Shown piece by piece: positions 34,989 through 45,363 of a stretch of 64,000 bases of DNA. The stretch spans positions 124,001 to 188,000 of the forward strand of contig NZ_ONZG01000012.1 of the NCBI RefSeq assembly GCF_900302455.1, written 5' to 3'. Below the pieces are notes generated by a model. It was not told the DNA's origin and ran no database searches. It saw nothing but the letters and a program-made list of their open reading frames with translations. Positions within the stretch are counted from its first letter, which is position 1, and each line of letters begins with the position of its first letter. A program made the translations under genes and the position numbers. The DNA is from Falsiruegeria mediterranea M17. Its GTDB lineage: Bacteria > Pseudomonadota > Alphaproteobacteria > Rhodobacterales > Rhodobacteraceae.

Positions 34989-36464
34989 GTGAAACTGTTC
35001 ATTGCGACCCTGTCGACCGAAACCAACACGTTCTGCACCATGCCAACGGCAATGTCGGGGTTCGAGGAGTATTTTCTACGCCACGGCACGGCCACGCAGG
35101 ACCCCCCGAACCTGATGACCGAGGCGCTGCACATATGGCGCGCGCGTGCCGAAGATTTGGGTTGGGAGGTGGTTGAGAGCCTGGCTGCCATTGCAGAACC
35201 TGCAGGACTAACAACGCGTGCCTGTTACGACGCACTCAGCGGAGAGATTCTTGCGGATCTGGCTGCCTGTGGCGGGGCAGATATCATCCTGTTGCAGCTG
35301 CATGGCGCAATGGTGGCCGAGCACATTGAGGATTGCGAAGGTGACATTCTGGCCCGCGTACGGGCGCAATGTCCGCAGGCCACCATCGGGGTGAGTTTGG
35401 ATCTTCACTGTCACCTGACCGAAAAGATGTTGGATGCCAGCGATCTTGCGATCTTGTTCAAGGAGTACCCCCACGACGATGCAGGACCATGCGCCGTCGC
35501 GCTGTTTGATCTGGCCCACAAGGCGCATCAGGGGCTGATCAGCCCGCGCATGGCGATGTACGACACCCGGATGGTGAACCTTTATTTGACCAAAACGGGA
35601 GCGATGCAGGATTTCGTCTCGGATATGACCGCGCTAGAGGCGCAGCCCGGGGTTTTGTCCGTCTCGTTGAGCCACGGCTTTCCGTGGGCTGATGTCGCTG
35701 ATGTGGGTGCCCGCATGCTCGTTGTGACGGATGGAAATCAAGCCTTGGCCGAGGGGCTGGCCCAGCAGATGGGCCAACGTTTCTTTGATCTGCGGAACGC
35801 GGTGACAACGCGGTATGTGCCGATCACCGAGGCGTTGACAGCGATTGATCAGACGGCGGGATTGTCGGTGCTGGCAGACATGGGGGATAATTCGGGGGGC
35901 GGGGCGCCGGGCGATGCGACCCATCTGCTTTCAGCCATGCTCGACCGTGGCATGACCAATTTCGCCAGCGGGATCATCTGGGATCCAGGCGTGGTTCGGA
36001 TTTGTCAGGATGCAGGGATAGGCAGTCAACTGGTCATAAGGCTTGGTGGCAAGACCGGAGTTGTTTCTGGAACCCCTTTGGATGTGGCAGCCAAGGTGAT
36101 GAATATTTGTGTAGGTATGGGTCAACATTTGGGCGAGGGTGAAGAACCACTTGGCACGTTGGTCTGGTTAAGATTGGCAAATGATATCGACCTTTTGGTC
36201 AATGACCTGCGGGTTCAAGTTTACCACCCGGAAGCCTTTGAACAGGTCGGCATCCGATTGTCGGAAAAGTCAGCCGTCGCGGTCAAATCCCTGTTTCACT
36301 TCTACGGACCATTCAGCCAGATTTCGAACCACATCGTTCAAGTGGCGAGCCCCGGCGGAACACAGCCAGAGTTCCGAAACATCCAGTTGAAGAAACGCAG
36401 AGTGCCGTTCTGGCCGGCCGTCGATCAGCCGTTTGACGAAGAACCCGCAGCCTGTCTTACTTGA
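34989..36464 (+). CDS. M81 family metallopeptidase (MlrC-like)
   Basis: The protein has 491 residues, full length for the family. It begins KLFIATLSTETNTF as M81 proteins do, has the metal-ligand motif DLHCHL, and the segment DMGDNSGGGAPGDAT that opens the MlrC C-terminal domain. MlrC is known from microcystin breakdown, where it acts on linearised peptides. Most homologues have other, unknown substrates. The start is GTG 34989 with a weak AGGACC upstream. It is probably expressed with the preceding binding-protein gene. The substrate cannot be told from sequence. Confidence 0.85.
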   Translation: MKLFIATLSTETNTFCTMPTAMSGFEEYFLRHGTATQDPPNLMTEALHIWRARAEDLGWEVVESLAAIAEPAGLTTRACYDALSGEILADLAACGGADIILLQLHGAMVAEHIEDCEGDILARVRAQCPQATIGVSLDLHCHLTEKMLDASDLAILFKEYPHDDAGPCAVALFDLAHKAHQGLISPRMAMYDTRMVNLYLTKTGAMQDFVSDMTALEAQPGVLSVSLSHGFPWADVADVGARMLVVTDGNQALAEGLAQQMGQRFFDLRNAVTTRYVPITEALTAIDQTAGLSVLADMGDNSGGGAPGDATHLLSAMLDRGMTNFASGIIWDPGVVRICQDAGIGSQLVIRLGGKTGVVSGTPLDVAAKVMNICVGMGQHLGEGEEPLGTLVWLRLANDIDLLVNDLRVQVYHPEAFEQVGIRLSEKSAVAVKSLFHFYGPFSQISNHIVQVASPGGTQPEFRNIQLKKRRVPFWPAVDQPFDEEPAACLT

Positions 36465-36612
36465 TCAGGTTTCGTGGTTGGTTTCTGGGGTTCAGCGCGG
36501 TTCGGGTGGCAGGTGCGGGATCAAAAGTTGCATCGCACCTCGCGCTGAAAGTTTGGAGTACGCAGGGCGAGTTTTGGGTGCAATTCGCAACCTGCGTTGC
36601 CGGTGTCGGGTC

Positions 36613-36696
36613 ACGTGCGACGTCGTTGGCATCGCAGACGCGACCCACAGGCAAGCTGCCGCCGATCTGAGTGTACATCCTTTCGCGCGCCTCTTC
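36613..36696 (-). pseudogene. Possible short-chain dehydrogenase C-terminal remnant
   Basis: The minus-strand translation contains RERMYTQIGGSLPVGRV followed by a D-x-x-DVA segment. This resembles the C-terminal part of short-chain dehydrogenases, whose usual continuation is an L-Y/F-L-hydrophobic stretch. Here it runs into unrelated sequence. Only about 28 residues match, so the call is tentative. Confidence 0.35.
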
Positions 36697-36799
36697 GGAA
36701 TGGCGGCATAGGCTTTGGTTGCGCCTGTCTGTCGTCAGAGTTTTTGGAACCAAGAGCGGCGTAAACTAAGAGTGTGTTCGGCTCATCTGTTTGGTTTGA

Positions 36800-36976
36800 T
36801 TATGCGGCGCGTTGGCTGTGATGCCAGCGTCGCATTCCGAGCGTCTTCTGCTTGATCTTTTCCCTTTGTTCCAAAATGGTTTTGTCACGCCCGAAGTAGA
36901 CATCAGCGGGTGTGACGTTGTTCAGGCTCTCGTGGTATCGCTGGTGATTGTCGTAATCTCTTAAGCTAGCAAGGAA
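36800..36976 (-). pseudogene. IS3-family transposase C-terminal remnant
   Basis: About 58 residues ending at a stop match the C-terminal end of IS3-type DDE transposases: YDNHQRYHESLNNVTPADVY, then FGR, a KxxILEQREKIKQKT helix and a basic tail. Upstream of this point the frame is unrelated, so the catalytic domain is gone. It marks a decayed insertion sequence. No inverted-repeat ends or target duplication could be fixed. Confidence 0.7.
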
Positions 36977-37215
36977 CCTTGCAACACAACCCTTCGACAG
37001 ACGCGGATCTTTGCCGGATCGCTGCGAGAACCAAATGTGTATCGCGGTTTGAGTTCTCTTGTGTAAAACCGGTGAGCGGCAAAAACTGTAGGGGGTGGGG
37101 TCAGGCAGTAAGAATCTTCCAAACACAGGCGAGAATCCGTTGGTTATCGCTTGGAACAGGGCTTTGGGGTCTTTAAGGGTTCTTCGGACATAATTCTGAA
37201 AGAGGGGCTCTAGCT

Positions 37216-39051
37216 GTGCCGCAATACCGCTCTCGTAGATCTACCCACGGCCGCAACATGGCAGGCGCTCGCAGCTTGTGGCGTGCAACAGGCGTCGGCG
37301 AAGGGGATTTTGGAAAACCGATCATCGCTGTGGTGAATTCTTTCACACAGTTCGTGCCCGGCCACGTCCATCTCAAAGACCTCGGCCAGATGGTCGCGCG
37401 CGAGATCGAATCCGCTGGCGGTATCGCCAAAGAGTTCAACACCATTGCCGTTGATGACGGGATCGCCATGGGCCACGACGGGATGCTCTATTCGCTGCCC
37501 TCGCGTGAGCTGATTGCGGACTCGGTCGAATATATGGTCAACGCGCATTGTGCGGACGCGATGGTTTGTATTTCGAACTGTGATAAGATCACGCCGGGTA
37601 TGCTGATGGCCGCCATGCGCCTGAACATCCCGGTCATCTTTGTCTCGGGTGGCCCGATGGAGGCCGGTAAGATCGACATCGCTGATCTGGATATGAACAA
37701 GGTTGACCTTGTGGATGCGATGGTCGCGGCGGCAGACGAAAACTTCACTGACGAACAAGTCAAGCACATCGAAGAGAACGCGTGCCCGACCTGCGGTTCG
37801 TGCTCGGGGATGTTCACAGCGAACTCGATGAACTGCCTGGCCGAAGCTCTGGGTTTGGCGCTGCCGGGCAATGGCTCAACCCTGGCCACGCACTCGGATC
37901 GCAAGAACCTGTTCCTGGAGGCCGGCCGCAAGATCGTCGACATCACCAAGCGCCACTACGAGGGCGACGAGGCCGGGCTGCTTCCGCGTGAGGTTGCATC
38001 GTTTGCGGCCTTTGAAAACGCCATGAGCCTGGACATCGCCATGGGCGGATCGACCAATACGGTCCTGCACCTGCTGGCCATCGCCCAAGAGGGTGAGGTT
38101 GATTTCACCATGGACGATATTGACCGGCTTAGCCGCGAGGTGCCGTGCCTGTGCAAGGTTGCGCCCAACATCCACAACGTCCACATGGAAGACGTGCACC
38201 GCGCCGGCGGGATTTTCTCGATCCTGGGTGAGCTGCACCGCGGCGGGTTGATCAACGACGATGTACCAACTGTGCATACCGCGTCCATGGGCGAAGCCAT
38301 CGCCAAATGGGACATCAAAGTCGCCAATAACCCGCAAGCCGAAGAGCTGTTCAAGGCCGCGCCGGGTGGTGTGCGCACCACGCAGGCGTTCAGCCAGTCG
38401 AACCGGTTCAAGGAATTGGACACCGATCGCGAAGGCGGCGTGATCCGCTCGGTTGAGGCGGCGTTTTCGAAAGATGGTGGTCTGGCCGTTCTGTTCGGCA
38501 ACATCGCTCTGGAAGGCTGCATCGTGAAAACGGCCGGTGTCGATGAAAGCATCCTCAAGTTCTCTGGTCCTGCACGCGTGTTCGAAAGCCAGGACGCAGC
38601 CGTCGAAGGCATCCTGACCCGCAAGGTTCAGGCAGGTGAGGTGGTGATCATCCGCTACGAAGGTCCACAAGGTGGCCCCGGAATGCAGGAAATGCTCTAT
38701 CCGACCTCCTACCTGAAATCCAAAGGCTTGGGCAAGAAATGCGCCCTGTTGACCGATGGTCGTTTCTCGGGCGGTACATCCGGTTTGTCGATTGGTCACG
38801 CCAGCCCCGAAGCGGCTGAAGGAGGCACAATTGGTCTGGTAGAAACCGGCGACCTCATCGAAATCGACATTCCGAACCGGACCATCAACCTGGCTGTGTC
38901 CGATGATGTGCTAGCGCAACGCCGCGAGGCCATGGGGCCTTTGCCCTGGGGCCCGGCCGAGCCGCGCCAGCGGGCGGTGTCCACCGCGCTCAAAGCTTAT
39001 GCGGCTTTGACCACCAGTGCCGCCAAGGGTGCTGTGCGCCGGTTGAAGTAA
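37216..39051 (+). CDS. ilvD: Dihydroxy-acid dehydratase
   Basis: The protein has 611 residues, full length. It dehydrates 2,3-dihydroxy-isovalerate and its homologue to the 2-oxo acids in valine and isoleucine synthesis, using an iron-sulfur cluster. Diagnostic sequences are the N-terminal [26 protein letters not shown], and the cysteine motif [11 protein letters not shown] from about residue 190. The start is GTG 37216, with AGAGGGG about nine bases upstream. It is a single-gene unit closed by a strong terminator. Confidence 0.97.
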   Translation: MPQYRSRRSTHGRNMAGARSLWRATGVGEGDFGKPIIAVVNSFTQFVPGHVHLKDLGQMVAREIESAGGIAKEFNTIAVDDGIAMGHDGMLYSLPSRELIADSVEYMVNAHCADAMVCISNCDKITPGMLMAAMRLNIPVIFVSGGPMEAGKIDIADLDMNKVDLVDAMVAAADENFTDEQVKHIEENACPTCGSCSGMFTANSMNCLAEALGLALPGNGSTLATHSDRKNLFLEAGRKIVDITKRHYEGDEAGLLPREVASFAAFENAMSLDIAMGGSTNTVLHLLAIAQEGEVDFTMDDIDRLSREVPCLCKVAPNIHNVHMEDVHRAGGIFSILGELHRGGLINDDVPTVHTASMGEAIAKWDIKVANNPQAEELFKAAPGGVRTTQAFSQSNRFKELDTDREGGVIRSVEAAFSKDGGLAVLFGNIALEGCIVKTAGVDESILKFSGPARVFESQDAAVEGILTRKVQAGEVVIIRYEGPQGGPGMQEMLYPTSYLKSKGLGKKCALLTDGRFSGGTSGLSIGHASPEAAEGGTIGLVETGDLIEIDIPNRTINLAVSDDVLAQRREAMGPLPWGPAEPRQRAVSTALKAYAALTTSAAKGAVRRLK

Positions 39052-39072
39052 GGTCACGCCATTTGCGTATCG

Positions 39073-39100
39073 CGGCCCTGCCAATTGGCGGGGCCGTTTT
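39073..39100 (+). terminator. Rho-independent terminator of ilvD
   Basis: CGGCCCTGCC-AATT-GGCGGGGCCG forms a 10-base GC-rich stem with one T-G pair, followed directly by TTTT at 39097-39100. It begins 22 bases after the ilvD stop codon. Confidence 0.9.
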
Positions 39101-39123
39101 CATTTGATACCACTAAGGCGCCG

Positions 39124-40227
39124 ATGTGGCGCGCTGACCTTGAGGGATCGAACCTTTTGCAATCGCCTTACGATCCAGATGAAGACCCCTCGGACGAGGA
39201 TCTGTGGTTCCTGCCCGGACCGCCGGACGAAGACGATGCATCCGATACACCCTGGCCCATAGCCCCCAGGTCAATGAGTCTGGACCCGACGGTCTGGCTT
39301 GAGGCTGAACGTGCTCAATACCGCGCGCTGTTGGCGACTGCGCAAGCGGTCGAACGATATGCCGAGCGGTTGCGCCATTTTCCTCAGCAGGTAAAGGAAC
39401 GGTTTGCGCTTGCAACGGTTTCAGCGGTTCTGCGAAGCGAAGGCGTTTGGCTGGGGCCGGAACGCATCGCACTCTATCAGGCGTTGCGGATCGCCACCGG
39501 CGACACGGCCCGCGATCTGTCCCGAGCCAGTTGGGCGATGCGCCGCCTTATGGCGCGCCCGGTACAAGGTGGGGGGCCTACGGATGGAGCCCATCACTTT
39601 CTGGGCCGCACCCATCAAACCGACGCGCAAGATCTGCCTGGTGAGGGGCGCCCAACCGGGTTCGAGCTTGAAGCGATTGGTCAGGATTGGTCTGATACCG
39701 TTGCTTCGCTTCACACGGCGCATCCGCTGACACGCGCGGCCTATGCCTTTGCCCAGTGGCGTGCTCATGACATCACGCCCTGGGACGAACTGCTCGAGCC
39801 GACCATCGCCGCCGTCATTCTGGGACGCGAAGGGTTGGGCGACGTTGCCACTTTCCTGCCGCTGGCGGACAGCCACCGTTTTGACCGCCATGGTTTGACC
39901 GATAACGCAGGCGGGGCCCAGGCGCGGCTGGAGGTCTTTTTCACCGCCATTCGGCAGGGGGCCTTGAATGCAAATATGGAACTGGAGCGTCTGGCAGATT
40001 GGCGCGCCCGGGCCGAGCGGGTCACTAGCCACTTGTCTGGGCGCACGCCGGGTGCGTTGATCGAAACGATGACGAAGTACCCGATCGCATCCGTCGAGCT
40101 GGTATCCGAGGATACGGAGTGTTCGCGGCCCTCGGCGCGGCGGAACCTCAACATCTTTGCGGATCTTGACCTTGTCCGCGAAGTCACGGGTCAGGATCGG
40201 TATCGGTTCTGGGCGGCGCAGCTCTAG
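39124..40227 (+). CDS. HTH domain protein of the DUF1612 / RHE_PE00001 type
   Basis: The protein has 367 residues. An acidic N-terminal part (DPDEDPSDEDLWFLPGPPDEDD) is followed by a long helical region with FALATVSAVLRSEGVWLG, where these proteins have a conserved motif. The C-terminal SARRNLNIFADLDLVREVTG segment looks like a winged-helix recognition region of Fic-type HTH domains. I chose ATG 39124 (AAGGCG upstream) because an earlier TTG start would lie in the ilvD terminator stem. The family is common in Rhizobiales and Rhodobacterales, often on plasmids. Its role is unknown, and DNA binding is inferred only from the C-terminus. Confidence 0.7.
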   Translation: MWRADLEGSNLLQSPYDPDEDPSDEDLWFLPGPPDEDDASDTPWPIAPRSMSLDPTVWLEAERAQYRALLATAQAVERYAERLRHFPQQVKERFALATVSAVLRSEGVWLGPERIALYQALRIATGDTARDLSRASWAMRRLMARPVQGGGPTDGAHHFLGRTHQTDAQDLPGEGRPTGFELEAIGQDWSDTVASLHTAHPLTRAAYAFAQWRAHDITPWDELLEPTIAAVILGREGLGDVATFLPLADSHRFDRHGLTDNAGGAQARLEVFFTAIRQGALNANMELERLADWRARAERVTSHLSGRTPGALIETMTKYPIASVELVSEDTECSRPSARRNLNIFADLDLVREVTGQDRYRFWAAQL

Positions 40228-40319
40228 GCACCGCTCGGGGCGACAACCCCCTGACGTCACAGCCTGAAAGTGGCCAAAGCCGCTTGCCCTTTGGGCCCCT
40301 GGTTTCTATCAGTATCGAC

Positions 40320-40931
40320 ATGACATCGGCCACCAAACAGACCATTTCCGACCAGATCGTTCAGTCGCTGACCGACCAGATCGTGCGCGGTGAATTGCAG
40401 GCCGACACCAAGCTGCGCCAAGATCACATCGCGCGCACATTCGAAACCAGCCATGTTCCCGTCCGCGAAGCTCTGTTGCGGCTTGAAGCTCGTGGGCTGG
40501 CGGTCAGCCAATCCCGCCGCGGAGTACGTGTGGCGCCTTTTGATCCGGCTGACATGCGCGAAATCCGCGAAATGCGTCTGGCGCTGGAGCCGTTGGCACT
40601 TGGTCATTCCGTCGCGCACCTGACCCTGGAGCAGCGGCAAGAGGCCGAAGCGGCGCGCATTGCCTGTGATGAGGCGAAGGATCTGTTCACATGGGAGGCG
40701 CAGAACCGGCGTTTTCACATGGCGATCATCGCAGGCTGCGCCATGCCGCGTCTGAAAGCCGAGATCACGGATTTGCAGATGCTCAGCGCGCGGCATTTGT
40801 TGGCGACGTATTCCAACGCCTGGTCACAGCGCGAGGACCGCGATCACCGTGCGATCATGACGGCGATCAACCGTCGCGACGTGGAAACCGCAGTTGCAGT
40901 GCTGCGTCGTCACTTGTCGCGTTTGGGTTAA
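40320..40931 (+). CDS. bioR: GntR/FCD transcriptional regulator, probable biotin regulator BioR
   Basis: The protein has 203 residues. The N-terminal GntR winged helix is clear (LTDQIVRGEL, DHIARTFETSHVPVREALLRL) and is followed by an FCD domain with the FH-x3-I metal/ligand-site pattern (RRFHMAIIAG). It converges on the biotin operon, its last four bases overlapping the 3' end of bioC, and the operon carries two BioR-type boxes. In alphaproteobacteria BioR is a GntR repressor that binds TTATMKATAA upstream of bio genes (established). No such box is visible upstream of this gene itself. The start is ATG 40320; a TTG at 40284 is less likely. Confidence 0.75.
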   Translation: MTSATKQTISDQIVQSLTDQIVRGELQADTKLRQDHIARTFETSHVPVREALLRLEARGLAVSQSRRGVRVAPFDPADMREIREMRLALEPLALGHSVAHLTLEQRQEAEAARIACDEAKDLFTWEAQNRRFHMAIIAGCAMPRLKAEITDLQMLSARHLLATYSNAWSQREDRDHRAIMTAINRRDVETAVAVLRRHLSRLG

Positions 40932-41692
40932 CCTTTTCGCGCGATCATCCAGACAGGATCGTAGGTCAGGGGCAGTTTGCCGTCTTTCCCGAATTGCTCG
41001 GCATAGCGACGCTCAAAATCGGTCAGTTTCGCGCGTGACCATTGTTCCCGTGATTGCCCGTTCACCCCGGTTTTGCGCAAATGTTTGAGCAGGGGGAAGG
41101 CGCCGTCAAACCACATGACAATCGGCTCTTGCACCAGGTGGAGGATGTCCAGCGAGGCGGGGACCTTGGCCGCCCAATCTTCGGCGTTGCAATATCCAGG
41201 AGCCGCCGCGGAAGAGCCCAACGCTTGCAATTCGTGAAACTGCGCTGTCCCAAAGCCGCTAAGCGCCAGCATGCCGCCTGGGGCCAGATGGTCGCTGAGC
41301 CGTTGCAACAGCTGAGTTTGGTCCGGGATCCATTGTACTGTCGAGGCCGAGCAGATGAGATTCAGTTCAGTCGGAATGGACAGCGTTTCAATCGGACCGG
41401 CAACAAAGGCATCGACAGTGTCCCGCACAGCATTGCCGCATTCGGGCACCAGATCGTTGGCCAGCATCCAGTCGATGGCCGTTCGCCCACGCAGTGCCGC
41501 GGTCAGATGGCCCGTGCCACAGCCAAATTCGAACGCGCGTTTAACTGGCGTTGTGATGTGAGTTTCAAGAGCCGACACCAACTCTTGCGCAATGCTGGCC
41601 TGTGCCTCGGCATTGTCGTGATAGCTGGCCAATCCCCGGCGAAAGCTCTGCCGGACGCGGCGCTGATCAGGGTCGAGTACAATGGACTTCAT
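40928..41692 (-). CDS. bioC: Malonyl-ACP O-methyltransferase
   Basis: The protein has 254 residues. It methylates malonyl-ACP with S-adenosylmethionine to start pimelate-moiety synthesis. SAM-binding motif I is FEFGCGTGHLTAAL; the later LICSASTVQWIPD and GGMLALSGFG segments are typical of BioC. It is the last gene of the bio operon, overlapping bioG by four bases (ATGA). An upstream extension of the frame overlaps bioG and lacks homology, so ATG 41692 is used. Confidence 0.93.
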   Translation of the reverse strand: MKSIVLDPDQRRVRQSFRRGLASYHDNAEAQASIAQELVSALETHITTPVKRAFEFGCGTGHLTAALRGRTAIDWMLANDLVPECGNAVRDTVDAFVAGPIETLSIPTELNLICSASTVQWIPDQTQLLQRLSDHLAPGGMLALSGFGTAQFHELQALGSSAAAPGYCNAEDWAAKVPASLDILHLVQEPIVMWFDGAFPLLKHLRKTGVNGQSREQWSRAKLTDFERRYAEQFGKDGKLPLTYDPVWMIARKG

Positions 41693-42318
41693 AGGCCGAT
41701 GACCTCTTGCCAGGTGGACCAGCGTGCAAATGGCACATGGGGGGCGTCGATCCGTGTGACGTGCTCGGATTGCCCCTGCCACCCGCGCAGTTGATTGGCA
41801 GTGGGCATGATCTTGTCTTTGGTCGAGATCCAAATGTGGTCAAACTGCACCGCTGGCGCGTCACCCCGTTCGCCAATGGCGATCAGTTCCGATTTGCGTG
41901 CTTCGACGTCGATCTCGGCACGATCCTGCTTGCCGTCAAAGCAGCGGGCAAGGAAGACTTGGTAGGCCTGCGGCGACAGTGTCTCGATGGTTTTTTCCAT
42001 TGCCACGGGTGGGATGCCGGTTGTCCGATTGACCGGGGTGAACGTGCCATTCACGGCGATCTTGATGTCAAACGGATCAGGGTTGCTGGCCTGCCAATGC
42101 GCGTATGAGGCCACGCCAAAGGAATACGCGAGCAGCGTGGTGCGTGCATAGCAGCCCAAGTCAGGCAGGGTGGTTGAGAGGTCCCGATAGTCCTGAACAA
42201 ACAGCACGTCCTGCGGCCCTTGCAGATGCGCAAACGGCGTAGGCCCCAAAGCCCAACCGCCAAAGATCACGGTCACCTCATCCGCCGTGCCGGAATGTTG
42301 TAGCCACTCGACCTGCAT
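41689..42318 (-). CDS. bioG: Pimeloyl-ACP methyl ester esterase, BioG type
   Basis: The protein has 209 residues. It is a small alpha/beta hydrolase of the DUF452/BioG group, with WALGPTPFAHL near the N-terminus and the nucleophile serine in LLAYSFGVAS. It removes the methyl group from pimeloyl-ACP methyl ester, ending the BioC cycle. Its place between bioA and bioC, with four-base overlaps at both ends, supports this function. Confidence 0.88.
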   Translation of the reverse strand: MQVEWLQHSGTADEVTVIFGGWALGPTPFAHLQGPQDVLFVQDYRDLSTTLPDLGCYARTTLLAYSFGVASYAHWQASNPDPFDIKIAVNGTFTPVNRTTGIPPVAMEKTIETLSPQAYQVFLARCFDGKQDRAEIDVEARKSELIAIGERGDAPAVQFDHIWISTKDKIMPTANQLRGWQGQSEHVTRIDAPHVPFARWSTWQEVIGL

Positions 42319-43601
42319 CAAAGCTCTCGCGCCAAACGCAGCATACCGTCACATATGGATGTCAGTTCTTCGTCTGAGGTGACAAAGGGCGGCATGCAAT
42401 AAATGTTGTGCCCAAATGGACGCAGGAACACACCCATGTCATGTGCCAGGCCATGGGCCTGATCGGCGCTGACGCGGTGATCCATTTCGATCACACCAAT
42501 CGCACCCAGCACGCGCACATCGGCTACGTTTGGCAAATCGCGGGACGAGGCCAGCTGTTCCGTCAGACCGGCCTCTATCCGGCTGACATTGGCGTGCCAG
42601 TCGGACTGATCCAGCAAGTCGAGGCTGGCTTTGGCCGCGACACAGGCCAGCGGGTTTGCCATGAAGGTCGGCCCGTGCATAAACACGCCTGGTTCACCGT
42701 TCCCGATCCCTGTCGCCACGCGGTCGTTGGTCATAGTGGTGGCAAAGCTGATGTGTCCACCGGTCAATGCCTTACCCATGCACAGGATGTCGGGCTCGAT
42801 CTTGGTGAAATCGGTGGCAAACAGACGTCCGGTGCGACCAAAGCCGGTGGCAATCTCGTCAAAGATCAGCAGCACGCCGTATTCGTCACACAAGGTGCGC
42901 GCTTGGTTCAGGTACTCGGGATGGTAAAAGTACATGCCCCCTGTGCCCTGCACGACCGGCTCAAGGATGAAAGCGGCAATCTGCTTGTGATGCTCTTCCA
43001 GAACGGCTCGCAGCTCGGCGGTGCCGTTCAAGGCGGGGTCTTCCGGCCAATTCTGATCTATCGCGATTGGGGGCTGGGGGACAAAATGCTGCACGCTCAG
43101 TGCACCCTGAAACAGGTGGTGCATGCCTGTGACGGGGTCACAGACACTCATCGCCTTCCACGTGTCGCCGTGATAGCCCGAGCGCGTTGTGACAAACTGG
43201 CTGCGGCCCGGATGGCCAACGGCGTGCTGATATTGCACCGCCATCTTCATCGCCACCTCGACCGAGACCGAGCCGCTGTCGCAGTAAAAGATCCGTTGCA
43301 ACGATGGGGGCGTGATCTCGAGCAGCTTTTGCCCCAATTCAATCGCCGGATCGTGTGTCATGCCGCCAAACATCACATGCGGCAGGCAGTCGAGCTGCTC
43401 ATGAATAGCTTGCGTGATCGCCGGGTTGCGGTGACCGTGCAACATGCACCACCACGACGACATAGCATCAATCAGGCGGGTGCCGTCGTCCAGTGTGATC
43501 CAAACGCCCTCGGCCTCTTTCGCGACAAAAGTCGGCCCGGGCTTTTCAACGTTGGTGTAAGGGTGCCAGAGATGTTTCTGGTCGAATTCAAGCGGGGTCA
43601 T
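42318..43601 (-). CDS. bioA: Adenosylmethionine-8-amino-7-oxononanoate aminotransferase
   Basis: The protein has 427 residues. It is the PLP enzyme that makes 7,8-diaminononanoate from KAPA using S-adenosylmethionine. It begins with the BioA-type HLWHPYTN motif, has [19 protein letters not shown], and the PLP lysine in CMGKALTGG. Start and stop both overlap neighbours in the operon. Confidence 0.96.
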   Translation of the reverse strand: MTPLEFDQKHLWHPYTNVEKPGPTFVAKEAEGVWITLDDGTRLIDAMSSWWCMLHGHRNPAITQAIHEQLDCLPHVMFGGMTHDPAIELGQKLLEITPPSLQRIFYCDSGSVSVEVAMKMAVQYQHAVGHPGRSQFVTTRSGYHGDTWKAMSVCDPVTGMHHLFQGALSVQHFVPQPPIAIDQNWPEDPALNGTAELRAVLEEHHKQIAAFILEPVVQGTGGMYFYHPEYLNQARTLCDEYGVLLIFDEIATGFGRTGRLFATDFTKIEPDILCMGKALTGGHISFATTMTNDRVATGIGNGEPGVFMHGPTFMANPLACVAAKASLDLLDQSDWHANVSRIEAGLTEQLASSRDLPNVADVRVLGAIGVIEMDHRVSADQAHGLAHDMGVFLRPFGHNIYCMPPFVTSDEELTSICDGMLRLAREL

Positions 43602-44227
43602 GCGGCCAATCCTTGTCGGATGGTGTCCATGTCGATGTCGGCGAAGGCTTGGTTCAGCGATTGGGGCGTGACCTCATCCATGACGGGTAGGCGGCCCAGG
43701 GGCGCACATTTGCCAAAGTCGATGATGGTCTGTTGGACCAGCGGCTCGGCTTCGCCAATGAAAGCCACGCCAAGAACCGTGCAGTCTCGCGCGCGCAGCG
43801 CTTCGAGCGACAGAAGCGTGTGGTTGATCGTGCCCAGTTTGGTGCGCGCGCACAGGATCACGGGTGCCCGCCAACCCGCAAAGAGGTCGGCATAGAGCAT
43901 CTGACGGTTCAGCGGCACCAGCAACCCCCCGGCACCTTCGACCACCAAGGGCCCATCAATCTTTGGCAAGTGCAGGGTGGCCGGATCAATCTCGACCCCC
44001 TCGGCCTCGGCCGACAGGTGCGGTGAGGCTGGCAGGTTCAGCAGATATCCCTCGGGCAGAACGGGCTGGCCGGATAGGCGAGCGACGATCTGGCTGTCGG
44101 TTTCCGCCTCGGTGCCCGATTGCACCGGCTTCCAGTATGCGGCTTTCAGTGCGCGGGTCAGGCCGGCGGAGAACACGGTTTTACCGATTTCGGTATCGGT
44201 TCCGGTGACGATAACGGGTTGGGTCAT
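43598..44227 (-). CDS. bioD: Dethiobiotin synthetase
   Basis: The protein has 209 residues. The N-terminal P-loop [17 protein letters not shown] is the BioD signature, and [11 protein letters not shown] is the second conserved motif. It closes the ureido ring of dethiobiotin from diaminononanoate, CO2 and ATP. It overlaps bioF and bioA by four bases each. Confidence 0.96.
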   Translation of the reverse strand: MTQPVIVTGTDTEIGKTVFSAGLTRALKAAYWKPVQSGTEAETDSQIVARLSGQPVLPEGYLLNLPASPHLSAEAEGVEIDPATLHLPKIDGPLVVEGAGGLLVPLNRQMLYADLFAGWRAPVILCARTKLGTINHTLLSLEALRARDCTVLGVAFIGEAEPLVQQTIIDFGKCAPLGRLPVMDEVTPQSLNQAFADIDMDTIRQGLAA

Positions 44228-45363
44228 GGGGCGGTGGCCTCCTTCGCCCGGGCCAGATCGCGGAACATCTCCGAAATCACGGGGGCGGGGGTGTTTAGCG
44301 TGATGGAAATCCGCAGGCGCGAAGTGCCGCGTGGGACGGTCGGGGGGCGGATACCGCGAATGTCATAGCCTCTGTCTTGCAGGGATTGCGCCAGCGTCAT
44401 TGTTGGTTTGTCCGCACCGATGACGATCGGCATGATCTGGCTTTGAAAACCGGCCAATCCAAGACGCTCTCGGGCCTCTTTGTGTGCGTGGTTCATCAGG
44501 TCCTGCGCTGCCACTTGTCGGGCCGGGTTGTCGCGCAATTCGTTCAGCGCGGCTCGAACAAGTGCGGCGTTCAGCGGCGAAGGTGCGGTGGCAAAGATGA
44601 ACCCGCGCGCCTTGTTGATCAGGGTGTCGATCAACACTCGAGCGCCGCAAATCAGGGCGCCCGAGACACCCAAGCCCTTGCCGCAGGTGTGAAGGGTCAA
44701 CAGGTTCTCGCGATCCGCAAAAGCATGACTCAGACCCCGCCCCATATCGCCGAAGACGCCGGTTGCATGGGCCTCGTCCACGACAAGAACGGCTCCATGA
44801 GTGTCGGCAAGTTTCATCAACTCGGCCACAGGGGCCAGATCGCCATCCATGGAATACAGGCTCTCGATTGCAATCCAGATCTGGCCAGTGCCGCCTTCGG
44901 TGCGCCAGCTTTTAATAGTTTCTTTGGCTGCTTTGACATCGTTGTGGGCAAAGGCGCGGGTTTCAGCCCGCCCCAGTCGCATCCCGTCGTGCGTGCTTGC
45001 ATGGATCAGTGCGTCATACAGCACCAGATCTTCATGCCCCGGGAGCGTGGAAAAGATTGCGGTGTTGGCTTGAAACCCGCCGCCCATAAATAGGGCCGCC
45101 TGGGTGCCAAAGAACGCAGCAGCCTCCTGCTCGAGCAGTACGTGTTCATCCGCATTGCCGCGCAGCAGGCGCGAGCCGCCGGCCCCGACAGGAACGCCGC
45201 GCTCCAAGGCGCTCCGCGCCGCGGTGTTGAGAACCTCGGACTCAGCGAGCCCGAGATAGTCATTTGACGCAAAGTCATGCCCGGTCCGCGCGATCAACGC
45301 GCGGTAGCGGCCCCTTGTCTGCAACGCAGCCAGGGCGCGGTCTTGCCGGGCAAAGAACGTCAT
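44224..45363 (-). CDS. bioF: 8-amino-7-oxononanoate synthase
   Basis: The protein has 379 residues. It condenses pimeloyl-ACP with alanine. Visible are ASNDYLGLA, the aspartate motif [12 protein letters not shown] and the PLP lysine in [12 protein letters not shown]. It overlaps bioB and bioD by four bases each. Confidence 0.96.
   Translation of the reverse strand: MTFFARQDRALAALQTRGRYRALIARTGHDFASNDYLGLAESEVLNTAARSALERGVPVGAGGSRLLRGNADEHVLLEQEAAAFFGTQAALFMGGGFQANTAIFSTLPGHEDLVLYDALIHASTHDGMRLGRAETRAFAHNDVKAAKETIKSWRTEGGTGQIWIAIESLYSMDGDLAPVAELMKLADTHGAVLVVDEAHATGVFGDMGRGLSHAFADRENLLTLHTCGKGLGVSGALICGARVLIDTLINKARGFIFATAPSPLNAALVRAALNELRDNPARQVAAQDLMNHAHKEARERLGLAGFQSQIMPIVIGADKPTMTLAQSLQDRGYDIRGIRPPTVPRGTSRLRISITLNTPAPVISEMFRDLARAKEATAP

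Larger units (their letters stand above)
36465..37215. other. 750-base gene-free stretch with gene remnants
   Basis: No intact gene is supported between the M81 and ilvD genes. The stretch holds a possible short-chain dehydrogenase remnant and the C-terminal end of an IS3-type transposase, both on the minus strand (listed separately). The last 90 bases presumably contain the ilvD promoter. It looks like a scar of past insertion and decay. Confidence 0.7.

Noticed and set aside
36457-36753. Intact minus-strand gene of 98 codons
   Set aside because: Only a short internal piece resembles a dehydrogenase tail and the rest is unrelated, so it is treated as a remnant.
39085-39123. Upstream TTG start for the DUF1612-type gene
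   Set aside because: It falls inside the ilvD terminator stem. ATG 39124 has AAGGCG in front.
40232-40319. A BioR box upstream of the GntR gene
   Set aside because: I searched the gap for TTATMKATAA-like dyads and found none. Only a weak GGGG/CCCC hairpin at 40237-40250 is present.
42408-43895. Long plus-strand frame opposite bioA/bioD
   Set aside because: It is antisense to two certain biotin genes, without homology or a ribosome-binding site.
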